Source of the DNA: an uncultured Lachnospiraceae bacterium
GTDB lineage: Bacteria > Bacillota > Clostridia > Lachnospirales > Lachnospiraceae
Assembly (NCBI GenBank): GCA_934320895.1
Contig: CAKRFY010000008.1
Span: 1-64,000, forward strand
Length of the DNA stretch: 64,000 bases
Direction of reading: 5' to 3'
Each line of letters starts with the position of its first letter. Position 1 is the stretch's first letter. The notes beneath the pieces were generated by a model that saw only the letters and a list, made by a program, of their open reading frames with translations, had not been told where the DNA came from and ran no database searches. The position numbers and the translations under genes are program-made. Shown one piece after another: positions 15,803 through 25,458 of the stretch.

Positions 15803-16738
15803 ATGGAATTTGTTCATAAGTCAGTTCTTCTTGATGAGGTTATAGAGGGACTAGACATTAAGGAAAGTGGAACATATGTGGATGGGACTCTTGGAGGGGC
15901 TGGTCATGCCATGCATGTATGTGAAAGACTGGGAAAGGATGGCAGATTTATAGGAATTGATCAGGATGAAGATGCCATAGAGGCCAGTACAGAGAGATTG
16001 AAGAAATACAAAGATACAGTTACTATAGTAAGAAGTAACTATTCTAATATGACTCAGGTTATGGCTGATCTTGGAGTGAGTGGTGTTGACGGGATAACGC
16101 TCGATCTTGGAGTATCATCATTTCAGCTTGACACGGCAGAGAGAGGTTTTTCTTATCGGCTTGATGCACCGCTTGATATGCGTATGGATAATAGGCAGTC
16201 ATTGTCAGCTGAGACAGTCGTGAATGAGTATTCAGAAAATAAACTTTTTCATATTATCAAGAATTATGGTGAAGATAAGTTCGCAAAAAATATAGCAAAA
16301 CATATAGTTATAGAAAGACAGAAAAGTCCGATTCTGACAACTAAGAGGCTGGCTGAGATCGTTGATCATGCCATACCGATGAAAATGAAGAAACAGGGTG
16401 GACATCCGGCAAAAAGAACATTTCAGGCTATAAGAATAGAAGTAAACCATGAACTTGATGTTCTTGAAAAAAATCTAAATGATATGATAGATTTACTTAA
16501 TCCTGGTGGAAGGTTTTGTATAATTACTTTTCATTCTCTTGAAGACAGAATTGTAAAGAATGCATTCAGAACGGCACAAGATCCATGTATTTGTCCGTCA
16601 GATTTTCCGGTTTGTGTATGTGGGAGAAAGTCAAAAGGAAAAATTATTACTAGGAAACCGATACTTCCGACTAAGGAAGAAATGGAGCTTAATCCGCGTT
16701 CAAAAAGCGCAAAACTTAGAATATTTGAGCACAATTAA
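15803..16738 (+). CDS. rsmH: 16S rRNA (cytosine1402-N4)-methyltransferase RsmH
   Basis: SAM-dependent methylation of C1402 in the 16S rRNA decoding site. Start ATG 15803 is chosen because TTGGAGG lies 5 nt upstream; an in-frame ATG at 15755 has no such site. The protein begins [17 protein letters not shown] as in the family. SAM-binding [10 protein letters not shown] and GIDQDEDA are intact, followed by [15 protein letters not shown] and [16 protein letters not shown]. The C-terminal [13 protein letters not shown] is conserved. 311 residues is normal. First intact gene of the dcw cluster. Confidence 0.95.
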   Translation: MEFVHKSVLLDEVIEGLDIKESGTYVDGTLGGAGHAMHVCERLGKDGRFIGIDQDEDAIEASTERLKKYKDTVTIVRSNYSNMTQVMADLGVSGVDGITLDLGVSSFQLDTAERGFSYRLDAPLDMRMDNRQSLSAETVVNEYSENKLFHIIKNYGEDKFAKNIAKHIVIERQKSPILTTKRLAEIVDHAIPMKMKKQGGHPAKRTFQAIRIEVNHELDVLEKNLNDMIDLLNPGGRFCIITFHSLEDRIVKNAFRTAQDPCICPSDFPVCVCGRKSKGKIITRKPILPTKEEMELNPRSKSAKLRIFEHN

Positions 16739-16759
16739 TTTGAGAGCAGGAGGAGTATT

Positions 16760-17287
16760 ATGTCAGCGGAGTCTAAAAACAATCATTCATATGAAAGATA
16801 TCAGAAAAGACATATTCCAAATTATAGAAAGAGTACATATGTAGATGGAAATACTGTAAGACAGCTTAATGCTGTACCAAACAGAAGAGAAGAGGAGCGG
16901 ATCGAGCGTGAAAAGAGGAGAAAGAAACAGTTAGATCCGAGAAATATCGCAGTACCTGGAGTTTCACTTGGAAATATAATTTTTATTGCATGTGTTTCTG
17001 TGATCATGCTTGCCGTGGCAGCGTCATTTATCAGTATGCAGAATAAAAGTGTTGCATTAAAAAAACAGGTTGTTTCGCTTCAGACCGAGATTCAGGAGCA
17101 GAAAACTTTAAACAATGAGAAGTATGAAGAAATACTAAATGGAGTAGATCTTGCACAGATATACAAAAAAGCCACGAGAAAACTTAATATGGTGAGGGCT
17201 GAAAACAATCAGGTGTACAAGTATAAAAATAAAAAGAGTGACATGGTAAAACAGTATGCTGATATACCTGGAACGTCAAAAAAGTAA
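16760..17287 (+). CDS. ftsL: FtsL/DivIC-like septum protein
   Basis: 175-residue bitopic protein. A basic cytosolic N-terminus of ~70 residues (REEERIEREKRRKKQ) is followed by one membrane helix (about 71-92, IIFIACVSVIMLAVAASFI), then a coiled coil (~95-150, LKKQVVSLQTEIQEQ) and a short tail. This topology and the position between rsmH and the class B PBPs identify it as the FtsL-type divisome component, which joins FtsQ/DivIB and the FtsW-PBP pair. Sequence conservation is low in this family, so the name rests mostly on context. AGGAGG precedes the ATG. Confidence 0.75.
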   Translation: MSAESKNNHSYERYQKRHIPNYRKSTYVDGNTVRQLNAVPNRREEERIEREKRRKKQLDPRNIAVPGVSLGNIIFIACVSVIMLAVAASFISMQNKSVALKKQVVSLQTEIQEQKTLNNEKYEEILNGVDLAQIYKKATRKLNMVRAENNQVYKYKNKKSDMVKQYADIPGTSKK

Positions 17288-17314
17288 GTAATATTCTGAC
17301 AGAGGATCAACAGA

Positions 17315-19300
17315 ATGGACAAGACAACAAAGAAAAATATTAAGAGAAATATAAAAAAGAAAAACATTATCAGGATAAGGCGACAATCAAGGCGCAGATT
17401 ATATGCAGCCATGTTTATCGTCTTTGTTCTTATTATATATGCAGCAGGCAGAGTTATATACTTAAATGTCAATAGGGGAACTGAATACAAAAAAGAGGTT
17501 TTGTCACAGCAAAGCTATGTGAATAAAGTCATTCCGTATAAAAGGGGAGATATTGTTGACAGAAATGGAAATACACTTGCAAAGAGTACAAAAGTGTATG
17601 ATCTTATCTTAGAGCCTAAACAGGTACTTCAAGCAGATAAGGAAAGAAAGAGTGATAAGTATAAGGAAGCGACTGCTGATGCACTTGAAAAAGTTTTTGG
17701 CATAAAGAAAAGTACATTTTATGATATCTTGTCAAAAAAGCCGAATTCTATGTATTATCCAATGAAAAAATACAAACAATTAAGCCGCAAGGTAGTTGAG
17801 CAGTTTAATAATATTTCAAAAGAGGATAGTAATGTCATAGGGGTATGGTTTGAAGAAAAATATCTGCGAACATATCCGTATTCACAGGTGGCGAGTACTG
17901 TTCTTGGTTTTTGTTCATCTGACGGACAAGGGCTTGGCGGCATTGAGAACTGGTATAATTCAAGTTTAAATGGTGTTAATGGAAAAAGTTTTGGATACTA
18001 TGATTCAAATCTTAATCTTATTGAAAAAGTCAAGGATGCGCAGGATGGAAATAAGGTTGTATCTACTATTGATATAAATGTCCAGGGTGTACTTGAAAAG
18101 AAGATGAAAAAATTTCAGAAGGACATAGGTTCAGAAAATATGGGAGTTATACTTATGAATCCACAAAATGGTGAGATTTATGCGATGGCTGATTATCCGA
18201 GTTATGATCTCAACAATCCGAGAGATTTATCAAAAGTTTATTCGAAAGAAAAACTCTCAAAGATGTCATCGAAGAAAAAAGGAGAGCTATTGCAGAGATT
18301 GTGGAGAAATTATTGTATTTCAGATGCCTATGAACCGGGTTCTACATTTAAACCTATTACTGTTGCGGCGAGTCTTGATGAAGGTGTGACTTATAATGGA
18401 AAACATTATTTTTGTGATGGAGGTCAGAAGATAGGGACTACGTATATTAAATGTGTGGCATATGCAGCAGGTGGACATGGAGATATAGACCCATGTAAAG
18501 CGCTTATGAAATCATGTAATGATGTGATGATGCATATGGCAGCAGACCTTGGTGTCAACAGGTTCGCAAAATATGTAAGAAGTTTTGGCTTTGGAGCAAA
18601 AACAGGGATAGATCTTCCAGGAGAGGCTATTGGTGGAATATTCAGAAAGCAGGATATGCATCAGGTTGAACTTGCAACTTCAAGTTTTGGACAGGGACAG
18701 ACAGTTACGATGATTCAGCTTGCGTCAGCTTTTTGTGCAACGATAAATGGCGGAAATTATTACCAGCCACATGTGGTTAAAGAGATTGATTCTCAGAGTG
18801 GTGCGGTTGTTTCGTCAAATGATAATATGCTTGTAAAAAGAGTTATTTCAGAAGACACGAGCAGGCTTATAAGAAAGTATCTTGAAAAAACTGTAGAAGA
18901 TGATCAGGGTACTGCAAGTCCGGCAAGGGTAAAAGGGTATGTTATTGGTGGAAAAACGGGTACGGCGGAAAAACAGCCAAGAGAAAAGAAAAATTATCTT
19001 GTGTCGTTTGTCGGATTTACTCCGGTTGATAAACCACAACTTGCTATATATGTTGTTATAGATCAGCCACATGTGGCGGATCAGGCACATAGTACATATG
19101 CTACAGAATTTGCGAGTGGGGTACTTAAAGATGTTCTTCCAATGTTGGGCATATATAAAGAGTCAGGAAAATCAAGTGATGCTAAGGCTGTCACGCTGCC
19201 GTCAACTAAAAAGGGAAATTCTATTCTTGAAGTTCCGGCAGGTGGATATGCAAATTCGGATTATGATGTAGCAAAAAGTAAAAAAACAGGTAAGAATTGA
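17315..19300 (+). CDS. Class B penicillin-binding protein (FtsI/SpoVD-like), first of two
   Basis: 661-residue peptidoglycan transpeptidase anchored by one helix (about 29-50). The N-terminal dimerisation domain includes YKRGDIVDRNG. The transpeptidase domain has all three active-site motifs: STFK with nucleophile Ser343 (EPGSTFKPIT), SCN (MKSCNDVMM), and KTG (GGKTGTAEK). A short Gly/Ser/Lys-rich tail (~625-661) follows; a PASTA domain is not clearly present. Position after ftsL suggests the septal enzyme paired with FtsW. The basic N-terminus (KKNIKRNIKKK) is longer than usual. Confidence 0.88.
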   Translation: MDKTTKKNIKRNIKKKNIIRIRRQSRRRLYAAMFIVFVLIIYAAGRVIYLNVNRGTEYKKEVLSQQSYVNKVIPYKRGDIVDRNGNTLAKSTKVYDLILEPKQVLQADKERKSDKYKEATADALEKVFGIKKSTFYDILSKKPNSMYYPMKKYKQLSRKVVEQFNNISKEDSNVIGVWFEEKYLRTYPYSQVASTVLGFCSSDGQGLGGIENWYNSSLNGVNGKSFGYYDSNLNLIEKVKDAQDGNKVVSTIDINVQGVLEKKMKKFQKDIGSENMGVILMNPQNGEIYAMADYPSYDLNNPRDLSKVYSKEKLSKMSSKKKGELLQRLWRNYCISDAYEPGSTFKPITVAASLDEGVTYNGKHYFCDGGQKIGTTYIKCVAYAAGGHGDIDPCKALMKSCNDVMMHMAADLGVNRFAKYVRSFGFGAKTGIDLPGEAIGGIFRKQDMHQVELATSSFGQGQTVTMIQLASAFCATINGGNYYQPHVVKEIDSQSGAVVSSNDNMLVKRVISEDTSRLIRKYLEKTVEDDQGTASPARVKGYVIGGKTGTAEKQPREKKNYLVSFVGFTPVDKPQLAIYVVIDQPHVADQAHSTYATEFASGVLKDVLPMLGIYKESGKSSDAKAVTLPSTKKGNSILEVPAGGYANSDYDVAKSKKTGKN

Positions 19301-19370
19301 ATCAGCAGTGCATAAAAATGAATGATTGTAATAAAATACTTAATAGCCGGATCATAAGAGAGGGTTATAT

Positions 19371-21083
19371 ATGAAGTATTGTAAAACTCCACAAAAACAA
19401 CGGTTGTTTTTTGTGTTTATCATGGTTTGCTTTTGCCTGTTTATGCTTATTGGAAGGCTTGTATATCTTATGATATATCGTGCTGATTATTATGGAAAAA
19501 AAGCAAAGGCAGTTCAACAAAGAGAGAGGAGTATCAAAGGAAGCAGGGGGCGGATTCTTGACAGAAATGGAGTTGTTCTTGCAGGAAATAAATCTGTCTC
19601 GACTATTTCGGTGATACATAACCAGATTAAACAGCCGGAGAAGGTGATAAAGAACTTATCGAGGATTCTTGATATTGATGAAGCAGAGATAAGAAAGAAA
19701 GTTAATAAAGTTTCATCAAGAGAAAAGATAAAATCCAATGTTGAAAAGGCTGTATCTGATAAAATAAGAAATCTCGAAATGGATGGTGTTATGGTCGATG
19801 AGGATTATAAAAGAACTTATCCATTTAATTCACTTGCTTCAAAAGTGATTGGTTTTACAGGAGCTGATAATCAGGGGATTCTTGGTCTTGAGGTAAAATA
19901 TGAGAAATATTTAAAAGGTGAAGCGGGTTACATTCTTACGACTACAAATGCCAGAGGGATTGAGGTTGATAAGAGGGCAGAAGAAAGAATCGAACCAAAA
20001 CATGGAAAAGATCTGTATACAAGCATTGACATAAATATTCAGAAATTTGCAACTCAGGCGGCGAAAAATGTCATGGAGGCAAAAGAGGCAAAAAATGTTA
20101 AGATTCTTGTTATGGATCCCAACAATGGAGAGATTTTTGCAATGGTAAATGTTCCTGAATTTAATCTTAATAAACCATATGAAATAAAAGGCAGTAAGAA
20201 ACTAGATCAAAAAGAGCTGAATGAGAAATTAAATGATATGTGGAGAAATGGATGTGTATGTGATACATACGAGCCCGGTTCTACATTTAAGGTATTTACT
20301 GCTACAGCCGCTTATGAACAGGGAGTTGTAAAGCTGACGGATACATTTAACTGTCCCGGCTATAAGATTGTAGGAGACAGGAGAATAAGGTGTCACAAAA
20401 CAACGGGGCATGGCGCAGAAACATTTGCACAGGGTGTACAAAATTCGTGTAACCCTGTTTTTATGGAAATAGGACAAAGGCTTGGCGTTAATAATATGTT
20501 TAAGTATCTAAAGAAATTTTCGATTTTGGATAAAACGGGGATAGATGTTCCTGGTGAAGCTGTAACTATCATGCATAAACAGAAAAATGTTGGTGAAGTT
20601 GAACTTGCAACAATGTCATTTGGCCAGTCATTTCAGCTGTCCCCTATCCGTCTTATAACTACGATAAGTGCCGTTATAAATGGTGGCAATATGGTTACGC
20701 CTCATTTTGGAGTAAAAATTTTAGATGAACAAAGACATAAAAAATATAAAATAAAGTACAAGACAGAAGAAAAAGTTATATCAAAAGACACATCTGAGGT
20801 TATGAAGAAAATATTAGAGTCGGTAGTTACTGAGGGCGGCGGAAAAAAGGCTGCTGTGGAAGGGTATAAGGTTGGTGCAAAAACAGGAACTTCAGAAAAG
20901 CTTCCAAGAAGAAGTGGAAAGTATATTGCTTCATGTATGGGTTTTGCACCGGCAGATAACCCTAAAGTTATAGCCATTGTACTTATTGATGAACCAACCG
21001 GTGTTTATTATGGAGGTACTATTGCTGCTCCTGTTATTTCAAAACTACTAGATGATGTATTACCATATGTTGATGGAAAGTGA
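19371..21083 (+). CDS. Class B penicillin-binding protein (FtsI/SpoVD-like), second of two
   Basis: 570-residue paralogue of the preceding protein. Membrane helix about 11-36. GSRGRILDRNGVVLAG starts the dimerisation domain. Active-site motifs are Ser304 in EPGSTFKVFT, SCN in VQNSCNPVFM, and KTG in GAKTGTSEK. It lacks the C-terminal tail of its neighbour. In spore-forming relatives this locus often carries ftsI plus spoVD; which of the two is septal and which is sporulation- or elongation-specific cannot be decided from sequence. It is separated from the first by 70 nt with GAGAGGG ahead of the ATG. Confidence 0.87.
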   Translation: MKYCKTPQKQRLFFVFIMVCFCLFMLIGRLVYLMIYRADYYGKKAKAVQQRERSIKGSRGRILDRNGVVLAGNKSVSTISVIHNQIKQPEKVIKNLSRILDIDEAEIRKKVNKVSSREKIKSNVEKAVSDKIRNLEMDGVMVDEDYKRTYPFNSLASKVIGFTGADNQGILGLEVKYEKYLKGEAGYILTTTNARGIEVDKRAEERIEPKHGKDLYTSIDINIQKFATQAAKNVMEAKEAKNVKILVMDPNNGEIFAMVNVPEFNLNKPYEIKGSKKLDQKELNEKLNDMWRNGCVCDTYEPGSTFKVFTATAAYEQGVVKLTDTFNCPGYKIVGDRRIRCHKTTGHGAETFAQGVQNSCNPVFMEIGQRLGVNNMFKYLKKFSILDKTGIDVPGEAVTIMHKQKNVGEVELATMSFGQSFQLSPIRLITTISAVINGGNMVTPHFGVKILDEQRHKKYKIKYKTEEKVISKDTSEVMKKILESVVTEGGGKKAAVEGYKVGAKTGTSEKLPRRSGKYIASCMGFAPADNPKVIAIVLIDEPTGVYYGGTIAAPVISKLLDDVLPYVDGK

Positions 21084-21129
21084 TATGCTGTGATTTAGAT
21101 TCACTTTTACAGGAACGGGAGGTCTGATA

Positions 21130-22107
21130 ATGACATATTCATCTGTATTTATTTCAATGATAATAGCTTTTTTGACAAGTGCGGCACTTTGTCCGATAAT
21201 GATACCTGTTTTGAGGTCTTTTAATGTGGGACAGTATGTAAGGAGCGACGGACCTGAGTCGCATTTAAAAAAGGCAGGGACTCCTACGATGGGTGGCATT
21301 GTTATAATCATATGTTCTATAGGAGTTAATCTGTTTGAGATAAATGGCAGTAAAGAAGAGTGTCTTTTGATTTTTACATTTCTTGGCTTTGGGGCGATCG
21401 GTTTTCTGGATGACTATATAAAGGTTGTTCTAAAAAGATCACTTGGATTGACAGTTTTACAAAAGATAGTGCTTCAGAGTATAGTAGTACTTTGGTTTTG
21501 CTACTATTATATCGTAAAGATGAAAGAGGAGTGTGAGATGCTTGTGCCATTTACTGGTGGAATAAAAAATGGTATGTATCTGTCGATGTCTCCCGTTTTT
21601 TTTACTATTTTAGTTTATATTATTATGATAGGAACTGTTAATGGTGCAAATTTTACAGATGGACTTGACGGTCTTGCCTCAAGTGTTACACTATTGATAG
21701 TGGTGTTTTTTTCAATAAATGCGATTAAGTTAAATAGTGATATGGCTTTATCCGGTGTATGTGTTGCCGGGGCTTTGATGGGCTTTTTGCTGTTTAATGT
21801 GCATCCCGCCTCAGTGTTTATGGGTGACACAGGTTCACTTGCATTAGGCGGATTTGTTGCGGCAATTGCAATAGAGTTAAAAATGCCATTATATATAGCA
21901 ATAGTAGGTGTGGTATATCTGGCAGAGGTTTTGTCAGTGATAATACAGGTCACATATTTTAAGATAAGCGGTGGAAAAAGAATTTTTAAGATGGCTCCGC
22001 TGCATCATCATTTTGAGCAGTGTGGGTGGAAGGAAACAACAGTTGTTGCCGTCTTTTCTGTAATAACCACCGTTATGTGCATAGCTGCAATCTTGGAAAA
22101 AAACTGA
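21130..22107 (+). CDS. mraY: Phospho-N-acetylmuramoyl-pentapeptide-transferase MraY
   Basis: Transfers phospho-MurNAc-pentapeptide to undecaprenyl phosphate to make lipid I. Polytopic (about 10 helices), 325 residues. Hallmarks: HLKKAGTPTMGG; the Asp pair in FLDDYIK; NGANFTDGLDGLA; FMGDTGSLALGG; and the HHHFEQCGW motif near the C-terminus. GGGAGG lies 8 nt before the ATG. Between the PBP pair and murD, as expected in a dcw cluster. Confidence 0.95.
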   Translation: MTYSSVFISMIIAFLTSAALCPIMIPVLRSFNVGQYVRSDGPESHLKKAGTPTMGGIVIIICSIGVNLFEINGSKEECLLIFTFLGFGAIGFLDDYIKVVLKRSLGLTVLQKIVLQSIVVLWFCYYYIVKMKEECEMLVPFTGGIKNGMYLSMSPVFFTILVYIIMIGTVNGANFTDGLDGLASSVTLLIVVFFSINAIKLNSDMALSGVCVAGALMGFLLFNVHPASVFMGDTGSLALGGFVAAIAIELKMPLYIAIVGVVYLAEVLSVIIQVTYFKISGGKRIFKMAPLHHHFEQCGWKETTVVAVFSVITTVMCIAAILEKN

Positions 22108-22137
22108 TCTGAAATATAAAGTTATTAGGAAAAGAGG

Positions 22138-23502
22138 ATGAATATGAGATTTACAAACAAGAAAGTATTAGTAGTTGGTACAGGAAAAAGTGGTGTTGCT
22201 GCTGTTAAGCTTTTAAATAAGGCTGGAGCAGAAGTAATAGTATTAGAAGGAAATACATCATTTTCAACAGATGAGATAGTTTCAAGATTTCCGAAGGGTG
22301 TTTCATTCGACCTTATAATAGGTGAACTTCCAGAACAAAAAATGGATAGTATTGATTTTGTGATATTAAGCCCAGGAGTTCCGACTGACTTACCATTTGT
22401 CGTTAAACTCCAGGAGAAAAATATACCTGTATGGGGTGAGATCGAGCTTGCATATCTTTGTGGAGCAGGAAAACTTTTTGCGATTACTGGAACAAATGGA
22501 AAAACAACTACTACAGCTCTTACTGGCGAGATAATGAAAACATATTTTAAAGATGTGTATGTTGTTGGAAATATTGGTTATCCATATACAGAATATGCAT
22601 CAGAAATGACAGATGAATCAGTAACGGTTGCAGAAGTAAGCAGTTTTCAGCTTGAAACGATAAATAAGTTTCATCCTCAGATAAGCGCTATTTTAAATAT
22701 CACACCTGATCACTTAAACAGACATCATACGATGGAATGTTATATAGAGGCAAAGGCAAGAATAGCAAAGAATCAGAATAAAGATGAGATATGTGTTTTA
22801 AATTATGAAGATGAATATCTCAAAAAAATTGCAAAAGATATACCGGCAAAAGTATTCTGGTTTAGCAGTGAGCATATACTTGAACAGGGAATATGGCTTG
22901 ATGGTGAAAAGATAATGTACTGCGATGGTGGAGAAACTATAATGATATGTACGATCCATGACATGAAGCTTCTGGGTAAACATAATTATGAAAATGTTAT
23001 GGCAGCAGTTGCTATTGCTATGCACGCAGGTGTTCCACTTGAATGTATAAGAAAGGCAGTAAAAGAATTTAATGCTGTTGAACATAGAATTGAATATGTA
23101 AAAGAAGTAAATGGTGTAAAATATTATAATGATTCGAAGGGAACAAATCCAGATGCGGCTATAAAGGCTGTTGAAGCTATGGTAAGACCTACGATAGTGA
23201 TTGGCGGAGGTTATGATAAGGATTCGTCATATGATGAATGGATAGCTTCATTTGGGGATAAGGTTAAGGCACTTGTACTTCTTGGCCAGACAAAGGATAA
23301 GATTGCAGCAGCAGCAAAAAAAGCAGGATTTGATAATGTTATAATGACAGAGTCACTTGAAGATGCTGTAAGAGTAAGCAGTGAGCAGGCAGAACCGGGA
23401 GATGCTGTTTTATTGTCACCTGCATGTGCAAGCTGGGGTATGTTTAAAAATTTTGAAGAGAGAGGTAATTTGTTTAAGGAGTATGTCAAGAACCTGGAGT
23501 AA
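22138..23502 (+). CDS. murD: UDP-N-acetylmuramoylalanine--D-glutamate ligase MurD
   Basis: Cytosolic ligase adding D-Glu to UDP-MurNAc-L-Ala. N-terminal Rossmann region VLVVGTGKSGVAAVKLL, ATP-binding loop AITGTNGKTTTT (near residue 118), central ligase motif NITPDHLNRH, and C-terminal YYNDSKGTNPDA and LLSPACASWGMF. About 454 residues, the usual size. Two starts are possible: ATG 22138 with AGGA 8 nt upstream, or ATG 22144 with GAGGA 6 nt upstream, differing by two residues. Its 3' end overlaps the start of ftsW by 20 nt. Confidence 0.95.
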   Translation: MNMRFTNKKVLVVGTGKSGVAAVKLLNKAGAEVIVLEGNTSFSTDEIVSRFPKGVSFDLIIGELPEQKMDSIDFVILSPGVPTDLPFVVKLQEKNIPVWGEIELAYLCGAGKLFAITGTNGKTTTTALTGEIMKTYFKDVYVVGNIGYPYTEYASEMTDESVTVAEVSSFQLETINKFHPQISAILNITPDHLNRHHTMECYIEAKARIAKNQNKDEICVLNYEDEYLKKIAKDIPAKVFWFSSEHILEQGIWLDGEKIMYCDGGETIMICTIHDMKLLGKHNYENVMAAVAIAMHAGVPLECIRKAVKEFNAVEHRIEYVKEVNGVKYYNDSKGTNPDAAIKAVEAMVRPTIVIGGGYDKDSSYDEWIASFGDKVKALVLLGQTKDKIAAAAKKAGFDNVIMTESLEDAVRVSSEQAEPGDAVLLSPACASWGMFKNFEERGNLFKEYVKNLE

Positions 23503-24646
23503 GGATATAACCGGACCGAGGAAAGAAAAGATTTACTCTAAATATGATTATATGCTTATTGTTCTGACACTTGGAATTGCGATTTTTGGTGTCTGTATGA
23601 TAAATAGTGCAGGAATATATAATGCATTGCTGTTAGGTGCTCCTCTTAGATTTGTCAAGTCACAGGTAGCTGGTCTTTTGGCGGGATGTGCAATGATGAT
23701 TTTTGTTGCAGGATTTGATTATCATATTTTTATAAGAAAAATTTTATTTAAGAATAAAGATATGAGAGTGGTGCATGTTTTATATATTGCTGCACTTGTT
23801 ATGCAGGTTGCAGTTCTGTTTATAGGTGTAGACTACAATGGTGCGAGGCGGTGGTTAAGATTTGGCCCCGTTCAGTTTCAGCCATCGGAGATAACTAAGA
23901 TAGTAGTTATAATTTTTATATCTTATGTGGCATACATAAACAGAAGCATTTTTGATACATTTAAGGGTTTTATGAGAGTAATGCTGTTTATTGCTCCACT
24001 TATAGCAGTTATAGCAAAGGAAAATTTAAGTTCCGCTATAGTTGTTGCGGGAATAAGCGTAGGAATGTGTTTTGTGGCAAGTAATAAAAACGGATATTTT
24101 GTAGTGTGTATAATAGTCATGGTGGCAGCTGCATCATTATATATAATTTTTGGAGATCCTTTCAGAATGGAAAGGATACAGATATGGCTTAATGTTGAAA
24201 CAAATGAAAATGCCCATCAGATAAAACAAGGATTATATGCAATAGCCACAGGAGGACTATTTGGTAACGGTATGGGAAATAGTGTACAAAAATTGGGGTA
24301 TATCCCTGAGGCATATAATGATATGATATTTTCTGTTATATGTGAGGAGCTTGGTGTTGTTGGTGCCGCATGTCTGATAGTTGCGTTTATTGTATTATTC
24401 TGGAAAGTTATCCGCATTGGTTATAATGCGGCAGATATTTTTGGAACTATGCTGTGTACCGGAGTTATGTTACAGCTTTCAATACAGGTCGTTATAAATG
24501 TTGCAGTTGTGACAAATTCAATACCATCAACGGGAATCCCACTTCCATTTATAAGTTATGGAGGAACTTCTGCAATGATAATAATGGCGGAAATGGGAAT
24601 CGTACTGGGGGTTTCTAAGAGAGAAAAGAGGTTAAACTGTTTATGA
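23483..24646 (+). CDS. ftsW: FtsW-type SEDS peptidoglycan glycosyltransferase
   Basis: Septal lipid II polymerase that works with a class B PBP. About 10 membrane helices. Typical motifs are ARRWLRFGPVQFQPSEITK, KENLSSAIV, AIATGGLFGNGMGNS, and the C-terminal SIPSTGIPLPFISYGG. I place the start at ATG 23483, inside the end of murD, giving a ~24-residue cytosolic leader; AAGGAG directly abuts it, so translation may depend on coupling to murD. An upstream in-frame start at 23381 lies wholly within murD. The stop overlaps the next ATG by 4 nt. Confidence 0.92.
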   Translation: MSRTWSKDITGPRKEKIYSKYDYMLIVLTLGIAIFGVCMINSAGIYNALLLGAPLRFVKSQVAGLLAGCAMMIFVAGFDYHIFIRKILFKNKDMRVVHVLYIAALVMQVAVLFIGVDYNGARRWLRFGPVQFQPSEITKIVVIIFISYVAYINRSIFDTFKGFMRVMLFIAPLIAVIAKENLSSAIVVAGISVGMCFVASNKNGYFVVCIIVMVAAASLYIIFGDPFRMERIQIWLNVETNENAHQIKQGLYAIATGGLFGNGMGNSVQKLGYIPEAYNDMIFSVICEELGVVGAACLIVAFIVLFWKVIRIGYNAADIFGTMLCTGVMLQLSIQVVINVAVVTNSIPSTGIPLPFISYGGTSAMIIMAEMGIVLGVSKREKRLNCL

Positions 24647-25350
24647 GGATACTGAAACGTTTCTTTATAGTAATAGGTGTACTTATTGTTCTGGTTTTAG
24701 GACTATATTATGGATTTCATATTGATACTATTGAGATTGAGGGAGAAAGTGTATACTCTGATGAGGAAATAGAAAAAAGTGTATTTAGCAGAAGATTTTC
24801 TGACAATGAGCTTGTTTTTAAGTTGTATAATAAATTGTATGGTGTAAATAAACTTCCGTTTATTGAGGATATTGATGTTAAGTATGTAAATCGTAGCTCA
24901 GTACTGCTTCATGTTTATGAAAAAAAGATAAGCGGATGTATAAAATATATGGGTCAATATGTATATTTTGACAAGGATGGAATTGTGCTTCAGAGTTTAT
25001 CGGAACATAAGGATGGTGTTCCGATGGTTACAGGTATAAAGTTTGGTGACTTTTCTATTGGAGAAGCATTTAGTGTAAAAGATGAGAAGCTTTTTTCAAA
25101 AATAATGAATATATCGCAGCTTATAAGTCACTATAAAATTGATGTGTCAAGGATTCATTCAAGTGCAGATGGAATTATTTTGTATTCAGGTAAGATCAGG
25201 GTATATCTTGGCAAAAAGGATATGTATGATGATCAACTTGCTGCATTGTCATCTGTGTTAAAGACAACAAAAAAGAAGAATTTAAAAGGAAGCATAGATA
25301 TGTCGGATTATAATTCAGGAGATAAGATCGTTTTGAAAACCAGCAAATGA
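24643..25350 (+). CDS. ftsQ: FtsQ/DivIB-type division protein
   Basis: 235-residue bitopic divisome protein. One helix near the start (FFIVIGVLIVLVLGLYYGF), then a POTRA domain beginning HIDTIEIEGESVYSDEEI. The beta domain contains RSSVLLHVYEKKISGCI and YVYFDKDGIVLQ, the usual FtsQ pattern. It starts in an ATGA overlap with ftsW, so the two are translationally coupled. MurG, which often lies between ftsW and ftsQ, is absent. Could equally be named divIB by Gram-positive convention. Confidence 0.88.
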   Translation: MRILKRFFIVIGVLIVLVLGLYYGFHIDTIEIEGESVYSDEEIEKSVFSRRFSDNELVFKLYNKLYGVNKLPFIEDIDVKYVNRSSVLLHVYEKKISGCIKYMGQYVYFDKDGIVLQSLSEHKDGVPMVTGIKFGDFSIGEAFSVKDEKLFSKIMNISQLISHYKIDVSRIHSSADGIILYSGKIRVYLGKKDMYDDQLAALSSVLKTTKKKNLKGSIDMSDYNSGDKIVLKTSK

Positions 25351-25387
25351 TTTTTTTATAAAAAAGATTAAAAGAACAAATTTTCTC

Positions 25388-25416
25388 TTGATTATTCAAA
25401 GGTTAATGGGTATTAT
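25388..25416 (+). promoter_or_regulatory. Internal promoter for ftsZ
   Basis: TTGATT (25388-25393), 17-nt spacer, TATTAT (25411-25416), 42 nt before the TTG start of ftsZ. It lies in the only sizeable gap in the latter half of the dcw cluster. Confidence 0.65.
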
Positions 25417-25458
25417 ATACTTTAGGGAAATTTGTGATCAGATTAAGGAGGAGCAGCG

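Noticed and set aside
23381..23482. Upstream start for ftsW
   Set aside because: The extra residues lie entirely in the end of murD, are Cys/Arg-rich and unlike FtsW N-termini; ATG 23483 gives a normal leader.
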